Source: Buxus sempervirens (Eukaryota > Streptophyta > Magnoliopsida > Buxales > Buxaceae). From it: a stretch of DNA of 64,000 nt. Below are positions 40,601-48,100 of the stretch, one piece after another (the stretch's first letter is position 1; each line of letters opens with the position of its first letter). Both the position numbers and the translations under genes were made by a program. The stretch covers positions 44,836,602-44,900,601 of the forward strand of contig OX387185.1 in assembly GCA_947561395.2 (NCBI GenBank). Direction: 5' to 3'. The notes under the pieces were generated by a model that worked only from the letters and a program-made list of their open reading frames with translations, ran no database searches and was not told where the DNA came from.

Positions 40601-41965
40601 TTCAGTCAGATGGAACCTGCCGTTCACCCCACCGACCTTCCAACTAATCAAGGCTTCAGCTATGGAACAAGGTATTACCAAATCCCATTCGAGTCATCCA
40701 ATGAAATTAAACCATATTAGTGATGCAACTAGGCAACAAAGAAGTAATCCACAAATTGTGGCTCTCCCCTATAAACTATAAATATTTTTGGAATCTACAA
40801 TTTCCAGTAAATCAAAGTGATCAACTCAGGGATATATTCCATGCAAAATAATGACATTTTAGTTATGGAACTAGGCATTTCCACATCAATATTGCCAAGC
40901 CAGTGAGTTATTTTTGGAAACATTGCCAAAAAGAATGACCTTGTCAAGAAGAAAACCGACCTTGCTCCTTTGATCTTCGCTTGGATCTTCTTGGTGAATG
41001 GAAGCAATGACAAAGGTCTCCCACATAATCTTCCCACCAATCGGGAAAGAACTATTTAAAATTGTTGGAGTGTAAAATCATACTTTCTATGGTTAGGTCA
41101 AGTTCACAATCAAGAGGAATCAGTCTAATGGAATGATCCGAATTAGTTGCATTCTTATAGAATACAACTCTAGTTGGAACTAAGGATTTCCGCATCATGT
41201 TATGTCCCCTTGGGAACATCATCACCTGTCAAGAATAACGCATTCCTTCCGCTCATGCCTCAAAAGGAATACAAAACGTGCTTTTATAAGTGCAATTAAC
41301 GACAAAACCATGAAAAAACAAAAGAAGAAGAAGAAATGGGGATTTGAGGGTTTGTGTCGAAAAATTCCTCACCGTTCTAGTAATTTCTCGGCTGCCACGG
41401 TTTCTCTAGACTGATACATAGCCTTCAAAACAAGATTAAACGATGCAGTGTTGGGAGAGATACTGTAATCATCCATCTGCGCCACAAGATCAAGAAGCTC
41501 CGCCGCTGACGCTCCGTTCATCAGGTTCGCCATGAGGTAGTGATTATACAGATTCACATCGGGCTTGTTCGGCTTGCCATTCTTGTCGAGAGTCCTAATC
41601 CAGGACTCAAACAACAGCTTCATATCTGCCCATCGTTGCGAAGTCATCCAATCGGCGAAAACATTCATAAGATTCGGTCCATCCAGCGTCCTAGACAGTC
41701 CTTGGATCCTCGGCGATGGTGCCTGCTGAACAAACCCTAGAGGCACCAGAGACTGAGCCTGAGATGGATTCGGGATAGGGTTTCTCCAGTTCTGTTGGTA
41801 AAGAGGACTCCCCGAAGAAGGATTTGGAGGCAACGGAGTCAAAGGTGTGGTCGAGGGCTCGGCGAGCAGCGGTTCTTGAGAGAGAAAGCCGAAAGTGGAA
41901 ATGTTCTTGATGACATTGTGGTTTAGAGTTCTGATGAAAGCACTGGATTTCGTAAGGACCGCCAT
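23944..41965 (-). CDS. Pentatricopeptide repeat protein, mitochondrial (At1g26460-like)
   Basis: PPR proteins bind organelle RNA in a sequence-specific way. This one starts with an Arg/Ser/Asn-rich, acid-poor segment (MAVLTKSSAFIRTLN) typical of a mitochondrial presequence. Exons, reading down the minus strand, are 41965-41373, 35613-35391, 35288-34806, 24734-24528, 24373-24236 and 24129-23944, giving 609 residues with every phase consistent. The first ATG is 41,965; the frame opens slightly earlier only with GTG. PPR-like helical pairs are visible, e.g. DVNLYNHYLMANLMNG, SYDLVIGMLFLM, LNCIISGCANIWDLDRAYQTF, IHSYNALMCAFGK and SYSLLVDAHLINRDPKAAL. There is no E/DYW editing tail. It ends DILFNLQYRTDYF. 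From memory the order and junctions match At1g26460 (about 630 residues). Intron 1 (5.8 kb) and intron 3 (10.1 kb) are swollen by LINEs, a hAT-like element and other repeats. The coding frame is intact, so the gene looks functional. Confidence 0.88.
25498..26354 (-). mobile_element. Probable solo LTR or LTR remnant
   Basis: On the minus strand the segment begins TGTAGGAGGGG, contains a TATA-box-like TATAAATAG about 250 bp in, and ends GTATACA, giving TG...CA termini with a short TGTA/TACA inverted repeat. The part after the TATA box is dominated by repeated CTTCAAAG/GAAGATTTGAAG words. I see no 5-bp target duplication (flanks GTTAC and CTTGA) and no internal retrotransposon genes. The boundaries and the class are therefore tentative. 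Confidence 0.45.
26400..28400 (-). mobile_element. Degraded L1-type LINE, 3' half
   Basis: Minus-strand frames give the order expected for the end of a plant LINE ORF2. Around 28,373-28,101 is a worn RT C-terminal part. Around 27,330-26,945 is the zf-RVT region (DIHIWNPNSSGLFSCLSFF, then EAFVWTVVLNKINTAD and MCMYQGESIGHLFLCC). Around 26,800-26,413 is an RNase H-like tail (KLNIEKCSLGNPRLSGVGGV, RDHNG). Frameshifts and stops make it inactive. It is split by a small secondary insertion at 27,339-27,464. Confidence 0.75.
27339..27464. mobile_element. Small A-tailed insertion nested in a LINE, with 20-bp flanking repeats
   Basis: The LINE sequence AAACAAACACATCRCGAATA occurs on both sides (27,319-27,338 and 27,465-27,484, one mismatch). 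The insert ends CCAATAAAAAAA on the plus strand. A long target duplication plus an A-rich tail suggests a LINE-mobilised short retroposon. The first 12 bases of the repeat recur once more just inside the left edge, so the left border is uncertain. Confidence 0.45.
31380..31860 (+). mobile_element. RTE-type LINE fragment, degraded
   Basis: The plus strand shows remnants of the C-terminal RTE reverse-transcriptase tail: words like YGSECWATK, then K(A)RKRKIRNE, then RKVG/RLRWFG-like and RPK-like pieces in order. It resembles the fragment at 47,745-48,125. It has many stops. Confidence 0.5.
32052..34560 (-). mobile_element. L1-type LINE with internal deletion
   Basis: The 3' end is at about 32,052 with an AATAAAG/A-rich tail on the minus strand. 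A zf-RVT stretch lies at 32,651-32,226 (RGWQIPNRCVLCKSQSESVDHLFIHC, then NIIPTAIARTLWKERNRR). An upstream domain typical of plant LINE N-terminal ORFs lies at 34,342-33,776 (KPVICISERSASLPESVVLE, FVEKVASLWKLEANR). The catalytic RT and endonuclease cores between them are missing, so the copy is internally deleted and dead. The 149-residue plus-strand frame at 34,086-34,535 is its antisense shadow. The 5' boundary is approximate. Confidence 0.7.
37641..37678. repeat. Homopolymer of 38 guanines
   Basis: An uninterrupted G run is followed by CGGCGC. Such a tract can form G-quadruplexes. It is unusually long for a plant intron and its true length may be uncertain because of sequencing slippage. 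Confidence 0.9.
38306..39069. mobile_element. hAT-like element carrying a gene-like fragment
   Basis: The left terminus CAAGGTTCGTTGTGC and right terminus (reverse complement) CAGTGTTCGCCCGTGC are flanked by CTTGAGAG (38,298-38,305) and CTTGAAAG (39,070-39,077), an 8-bp duplication with one mismatch. Subterminal AAATTTTGCTGG-like words occur in inverted orientation. The interior at about 38,660-38,930 looks like a host first exon: a CT-rich leader, an ATG at 38,755 reading MDNKEEMKA, and a possible donor (AG/gtatgc) soon after. I do not recognise the source gene. There is no transposase. Confidence 0.6.
39586..40168 (-). mobile_element. 5'-truncated L1-type LINE fragment
   Basis: Minus-strand frame includes CHLLIHCYFTHQIWQHFLGL and FAICWSIWLERN, the zf-RVT end of plant LINE ORF2. 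The 3' end is an A-rich tail (15 or more A on the minus strand) at about 39,586-39,600. The 5' side joins an unrelated CCGGTAC-rich segment (40,169-40,272) that resembles the MITE at 19,975 but lacks a clear target duplication. Confidence 0.65.
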
Positions 41966-43454
41966 TTTCTTAGCCGTTACCACTGAAATTTTCTGAACTT
42001 TGTATCCACCTCTAGACCGGTTGTTGAAGAGTGTTCATGGATGTGCAGAATAAAAATTAGAAAAAAAAAAATGAAGGCTTCAGGTTAGGGCAGCAATCAT
42101 CAAAATAGTCGAAACTAGTCAGGGTCTATCAGTTGCCGGCGATGACGAATTGACGATAGGGTTTAAGGTTTTAACCAATTTATGAACGGTATTTTCGTCG
42201 TTAACTTTGATGGTACAAATGGCTCTAAGAACTGAAATATACAAACCATACATGTGGCATAACGCATCCCCAGGAGTGTAAAGATCAAGTGTGCATCTTC
42301 AACTGTTTAGGTTAATCAATGTCTCCCATACAATATACAACAACCATGCACAACTTCTCCGTTTACCAACAAAAAAAAATTTGCACAACTTCTCCAAAAA
42401 GTCCTTACCGTTCGTTGACAAGGTGTAGTTAATATAGGGCTAAAATAGTCAAAATTCTGTCTATTCATTTAATACTAGCAATGTAACCCGTGATTTGTAT
42501 GGGCAAATAAGTTTAATAATTATAATATTTGTGCTTAATTAATCATTATTTTTTTCTTTATAGCAAAGGTTCCTATAAATTGAAGGGCTTTCATGAAAAA
42601 GACTTTTGATTGAAGTCTTTAGGTAAAAATTGTTCGGCAAAACCAAAAAAAAAACATTAAAGAATACTTTTATAGATAATCATATCCTTGTTAGGGTATT
42701 TTATTTTTGCTGAAATTTTTTAAGTTTCACTTGAAACTTTGTTATCATAAATTAAATTTTCAACTGGAGGTTTTGCGGGTCCCCAGATACATTGTTTTAT
42801 AAAATAATTCCAATTTGAAAGATAGCTTATAGTTGCTCAAATAATTTGCCTCCTAATAGGGTGATGCAGTATTTACTATTATTCTAATTTGTTATCATAT
42901 GTGCACAATGCTGGAGCAAGGATTTTCTTTTAAGGTGTACAATGCAACACAAAATAAGTATTAATGACAGATTGAAATTAAATGGGTAGTAGGCAAATTA
43001 AATATTCTACAGGCCCCGTATTTGCTAGAGCCTAATGCTGGAAGATCGGTTAGAGCCTCCACAGATCTTCGCGCATGTGTCCCTAATTTATTATTGGCTA
43101 CAACCAAATTAATCACTAAGTACAACTCACTTATCAAGGGTACAACGTAGCTTAGCATAGGATACAACTCAACTCTTCCTAGGTACAACTTAATGTATAT
43201 ATCATAGGGTACAATTCAACTTATCATGAGTACAATCCCATTTATCATGGGGTACAACCCAACTCATCGTTGGGTACAACCCATTTCATCATAATAGGTT
43301 GGTATGATGAATGAGTAGGGTACCTGGCGAAGATCGGTGGATGCTCCAGCAAATCGTCCACGTAAGAGGCTCCAGCTGATGTGAGGGCTAGGCAAACTAT
43401 GTAAGTAAATACAAGAGATTTTTGTAATTTTAGGTCTACCCGGGTACGTGCAGT
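41966..43454. other. PPR upstream region and repeat-rich spacer
   Basis: The first few hundred bases are upstream of the minus-strand PPR start and presumably hold its promoter; I see no clear TATA box. Near 42,472 the minus strand has a Helitron-like 3' end (ACATTGCTAGT). A 22-bp minisatellite lies at 43,097-43,294. No gene is supported. Confidence 0.5.
43097..43294. repeat. 22-bp minisatellite, about nine units
   Basis: Units of about 22 bp follow the pattern GGTACAACYCAnYTYATCAT. For instance GTACAACTCACTTATCA, GTACAATTCAACTTATCA and GTACAACCCAACTCATC recur in phase. Units are diverged, with 1-3 bp length changes. Confidence 0.75.
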
Positions 43455-43462
43455 GCAGGCAC

Positions 43463-44910
43463 TAGGGCTGCAACTCGGTGCGGTTTGGTTCGGGTTGGCT
43501 TCAACCCAAGACCAAACCAAGGTTACTGATGATCGGTTCAGAACCGAACCAAACCGACCTCAGAACCGAATTACCGAAACCGAAACCGAACCGATTATAA
43601 ATATAAAACCCGAAACCAACCCAAACCGAACCATATTCTCTGCACTTTTATTTGATTGCAATTCATCTCTCGTTGAGAGTTGTTTACCACCGGCGGGCCA
43701 TGGCATCTGCCGTTGTTGCTGTTCTAAAGGGTCCGCCATTAAAACCGAGATGCATCTCTTCTATCTGTGCATCATTTTTCAGAGGGTTTTATAATTCTTC
43801 AAGGAATGCGGCAAGAAGGGCGATTTTGTTTTCCTCTCCCGGTCGGAATTTCTCTCGTGGATCTTTCATTGCAGCTGTTGCAGATGATAGTACAGTTGCT
43901 AGATCTCCGCTCGCTTCATCCACTGCGCCTGCGAATTCCGCGGTGGATGCTCCGCCGTCATCGTTCTCTGCCTCCTCGTCTTTGGATGCAATAAGAGAAG
44001 TGGTTGATGCCCTAGATTTTAGGGTTGGGCTCATCCTCAAAGCATGGATGCATCCTGAGGCGGATTCTCTCTACATCAAAGAGATGGATGTTGGCAAGTC
44101 AGAACCTAGAATCATATGCAGCGGATTCTCTCTCCATCCTCAAAGCATGGAGAAAAAGGTGATTGTTCTTGTTAATCTGAAACCGAGGAATATGCATGGC
44201 GTGAAATCGAATGGAATGCTTATGGCTGCTTTTGACTCAACACATGAAAATATTGAGCTCCTTTTCCCTCCCGAGCTTTCTATTCCTAGTGAGAGAATAT
44301 GGCTTGGCTCTGAAGATGAAAATGAAAATCAACCTGCAATAAAAGTAATCACAGTAAAAAGAAGGAGAAGAGTGGTAATCACAGAGACTCGAAGAAATTA
44401 GAATCATCGTTGAACAAAAAAAAGAAGAAGAAGAAGAATGAGAAGAGGAGATACTGAGATAAGATTCTAACCTCTCTGGCAGAAAATTTTGAAGAATCAG
44501 CTCCAAAGAATGGCGTCTTGAACACCGGCAATCTCGGTGGCAAAGAGAAGGGGGAAAGAAGGGAAGCAGGTGTGGTGAAGTGAAGGGGGAGAGAACGGAC
44601 GCAAGTCAGGTTTAGGGTTTGGGAGAGGATTTATTCATTTAAGAGAAAGGTCAATTTGTAATATGTTAAAAAGTTAAGGGTAAAATTTTATATATATGTA
44701 TATATGTATGTATTTTCGGTTCAATTCGGTTCGGTTTTCGGTTCAGTTTGGTTTACTCGATCACACAACCCAGAACCGAACCGATTTAATTCGGTTTGGA
44801 GATTTTGAATCCAAAACCGAACCAGACATATAAAAAACCGAACCAAACCGAACCGAAATCGGTTTGGATCGGTTCGGATTCGGTTTTACCCGGACCGAAT
44901 TACAGCCCTA
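43463..44910. mobile_element. hAT-like transposon enclosing a host gene copy (Pack-hAT-like)
   Basis: The termini TAGGGCTGCAACTCGG and (reverse complement) TAGGGCTGTAATTCGG are flanked by perfect 8-bp duplications GCAGGCAC at 43,455-43,462 and 44,911-44,918. Both subterminal zones are dense arrays of TTCGGTT/AACCGAA words, as in the sibling element at 52,805-53,316. In place of transposase it carries about 1.1 kb of foreign DNA, including an intact ORF at 43,700-44,401. It lies 270 bp upstream of the Asterix gene ATG. The superfamily assignment follows from TIR sequence and TSD length. Confidence 0.88.
43700..44401 (+). CDS. Intronless tRNA-binding (OB-fold) domain protein inside a hAT-like element
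   Basis: The frame encodes 233 residues from ATG in good context (GGGCCATGGC). Residues 1-95 are Ser/Ala/Arg-rich like an organelle transit peptide. Residues 104 to about 212 match the EMAPII/Arc1p-type tRNA_bind OB fold: ALDFRVGLILKAWMHPEADSLY, then VNLKPRNMHGVKSNGMLMAA, then PSERIWLGSEDE. This family acts in tRNA delivery or in synthetase-associated complexes. Two oddities stand out. The segment between SGF (141-143) and EKKV (151) is short and unlike the SGLVKYVPLDHLQ loop I recall for relatives. The C-terminus after ENQP runs into a basic, probably non-homologous tail (KRRRRVVITETRRN). I infer a captured or retroposed copy of a host gene. Whether it is expressed is unknown, and it could equally be a pseudogene with a still open frame. 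Confidence 0.7.
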   Translation: MASAVVAVLKGPPLKPRCISSICASFFRGFYNSSRNAARRAILFSSPGRNFSRGSFIAAVADDSTVARSPLASSTAPANSAVDAPPSSFSASSSLDAIREVVDALDFRVGLILKAWMHPEADSLYIKEMDVGKSEPRIICSGFSLHPQSMEKKVIVLVNLKPRNMHGVKSNGMLMAAFDSTHENIELLFPPELSIPSERIWLGSEDENENQPAIKVITVKRRRRVVITETRRN

Positions 44911-44918
44911 GCAGGCAC

Positions 44919-45179
44919 CCGCTTGAGAAAATAACTAAAACGGGGCCTAACTTGGTTGGATTTAGGATTCTAATTTTGTCTTAGGATGGCGTTCGGTTTA
45001 AGTACAAGGCCCGAAAACTGGGCAGGGCCGAGCGTGGGCTCTTCGATACCGTTAGCACGAACCCGGGGAGGAACTGATGAATAGACCAAATAAAATAACA
45101 ATACAATCATTAGTTCTTCTCCGATTGGAGAGAAACATCCCGGAGTCGCCTTTCGATCCCAGGTAGAAGAGTGACGACG
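44919..45179 (+). promoter_or_regulatory. Upstream region of the Asterix gene
   Basis: AGGCCC (near 45,005), TGGGCA (45,019) and TGGGCT (45,035) resemble site II/telo-type motifs of housekeeping plant promoters, within 180 bp of the ATG. The hAT-like element ends at 44,910, so little ancestral promoter lies between them. The start of transcription is not visible. Confidence 0.35.
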
Positions 45180-48100
45180 ATGTCTTCGCATCACTCGTCG
45201 TCGTCGGTGAACGACCCGCGACAACCGTCAACGGCGAAGCCGTACGTGCCAACGACCGTAGCTCCTCAGGATCTGCCTGTCGATTACTCGGGTTTCATTG
45301 CTATCGTTTTTGGTATCGCCGGCGTTATGTTCAGGGTCCGTGCCTCGAATCATTTCACCATATGTCTCTCAAACTATTTCCTCTTTCTGAATGTGAACTG
45401 ATTTAGTTTACTGTTGGTTGTTTGCTTCCTTGACGATCTTTTATTGCTTTTGGGTACTTTTTTGCTCAATTGGTATTGTTCTGATATTTTTAATGTTCGC
45501 TAGGGATTATATTATTTTGGATTTTAATATATTTTGTCCTCACTCTTTGATCCGTCTCAATCTTAGGGGGATGGATAAAACTTGGGTTTAATGTTGAACC
45601 GTTATTCTTGGTTTGGCGTTTTAAAGTGTTTTAAGATCCTTGTTCCTTGTTTCTAATTATTAGTATGCTAGCATGTATATTTATAAAGTTTTGGCTGGTA
45701 AATTGAAATAAGTGATAGGGGAAACGGTCTCGACAGTTAATAAGGCAATGAAATACATAGTTGATATTGCTTGTATTGCTAATAAGGCAATGAAATATAG
45801 GATTTTACTTGACAGAAATGATTTACTATGCAATTTGTACTTGGAGAAAGCATATGATTAGGTGGAATGAGAATTTTTTGTATATGGAGATGGTATATAA
45901 AGGGTTTGAAATAAGATAAAGGAAATGCACAAGTGGCTTTTTAAGGAGTCTGAGTTTCTCCTTTGTTTTGGATTGAGGTGTTGAAGGCTTATTCTTTTTT
46001 ATCTAGAGGTTTGTGCCCAAGTGAGATAGTCTCCGTTTCTATTTAGTTGGTATGGTTCTCAGTTTTTTTTAAATCTAAGGCAGGAGGGCTAGGTTGGTCC
46101 TAGTTGTTATGGCGGGCAGGGATCATGTTTCCATATTTCAATTGCATTTCTTTGGTGATACAATACTTTCATTTGAGGCGAAGGAGTCCCAGCTCCTTTG
46201 TGTTAAGTCTATCATTCATTATTTCAAGGAGGTCATCATTAAATCTGGCCAAGATCAGTCTGCTAAGGATTCATGCATCACAGAGTGGACTTGCGATCTT
46301 TGTAGACGTCCTTGGGTTCAGCCAAGGTGAGTGGTCTCATAGATATTTGGTATTGCCTTTTGGTGATAATGTAGCTCCTAGACTTTTTGGGCTTTGATTA
46401 TAAGGGAAATGGATGTTGGTTATGCAATGAAAAATTTTATATATCACTGAATGCTAGGATTATTGTAATGTAGTTGTAGTTGTGTAACATGCCTGTTGTT
46501 TAGAGCTGTGCCTAAGGTGTCCAAAACATTGGAGAAATTGAAAATAAAATTTTTGTAAAGGTGGAGGGACACAAGAAAGATCACCTGGTTAAGTAGAAGA
46601 CTGGGCAGATACTTTTGTGACCTTGTGAGATTTGAAGGAGGGTTTTTTTTGATATTATTGGAGCATTTGAATATTTAAGATATCACTATTTGAACTTAGG
46701 AGGTTCTGATTGCTTATTGACAGTCATTTTACTCTTATTTCTCACATTTTATTTTACTTTATTCTTTGTTTTTTTTAATAAAAGATTCATGCATATTTTC
46801 TAAGGCAAGGGTGTTGTGGAGGAGGTATTTTGCTGATACTCTGTGTGCAATGAAGGTCTTAGTCCTGTTCCCTTCCATTGCTTGACAAGGTTCACTTCAC
46901 AAGGAAGGTAAGGCAAGGGGGGAGTTCATGGCTGAGGTTGAGCTATGGGCGTATGTACATACTTCATAAGTTTCAGACTGATGGGCACTTTGCCAATGAA
47001 TTAGTTGAGACATACAGAGCTTTGTGAGCTGCTTAGTTGATTTTTGCCTTACTAAAGCTTTCTAACCACATCATATAGTTTAGCTATATGCATACTATTA
47101 AATACATCATTTTGGGGAATGATTTTTTTTTCTTAATAATTTTGGTCAATATTTTTGTTCCATATGGGAGAGAAGACATGCAATTATGAACTTTGGCATC
47201 TTTTGATTTGGGTACAAATTAATTAAATTGAAAAAAGTGGTGACAGATCTAAAACATCTTGGATATTTATATGCTTGTTGCTAAAAATAAATAAATTATG
47301 GAAAGCAATATATATCCCATATCATTGAAAAATTACCTATGAAAAGGGTTCAAAATTTACAATACAGCTGATTTCCTTTTTTCTCTGGGAAATTCCAAAA
47401 TGACTGAAATTTTTTAGTCTAAAAACTATGGTTACTGTATCTCTAACAGTAATGGGAGCATGCAACCTATGCTAATGGCATTATGGTGCTCCATGGGAAA
47501 TACTTTATTTATATTTTCTTGTAGTCTGCTCAGCAGGTTGGTGATGGTGTGTGATTCTGCATAATTAGTTCTTGGTGTTTTTTGAGCAATTCCCTCTTTC
47601 CGTTTGCAAAATGAGGTTAGTGAGCTTCTGTCCAGCACATTCACCTTATGATTCTAAGGATTCCGTAATCCCCTTTTCTTTATTGTTGGTTATTTTACAT
47701 TGTAAAACTTGTAGTATTTTTTTTTAATATCAGTTATATTTAGAAGATGAGCATTATGAGACGAGGATGCTAAGATGGACTTGTGGGAAAACTAAAAAAG
47801 GCAAAATAAGAAATGAAGATATTTGAAGTGGTTAGGCATAGCATGCATTAGGGATAAAATGGAGGAGAGTAGGTTAAGATGGTTTGATCATGTTAAGCGG
47901 AGACCTAGAGATGCATTTTTAAGAAGGTGTGAGAGTATGCATATTGAACGGTCTAAGCGAGTAAGAGGAAGACCTAAAAAGACATATGGATGAAGTGTAT
48001 AAAACAAGACTTTCAAAAATGTAGATCAATTGAAGATATGATTTTTAATAGAGTGGATTGAAGAGACAAGATTCATGTCGCAGACCCCACTTTGGTGGGA

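Larger units (their letters stand above)
35614..41372 (-). other. 5.8-kb first intron of the PPR gene
   Basis: The intron runs between donor gtgagg (41,372 downward) and acceptor gatgtcag (ending 35,614). It holds a LINE fragment (39,586-40,168), a gene-fragment-bearing hAT-like element (38,306-39,069) and a 38-G homopolymer (37,641-37,678). The stretches 35.6-37.6 kb, 37.7-38.3 kb and 40.3-41.4 kb show nothing recognisable. Confidence 0.75.

Noticed and set aside
43245-43520. 91-codon minus-strand frame
   Set aside because: It runs across the minisatellite and the transposon end and is explained by those repeats.
46094-46397. Host gene encoding 78-97 residues in Asterix intron 1
   Set aside because: Two frames together read as a worn LINE reverse transcriptase.
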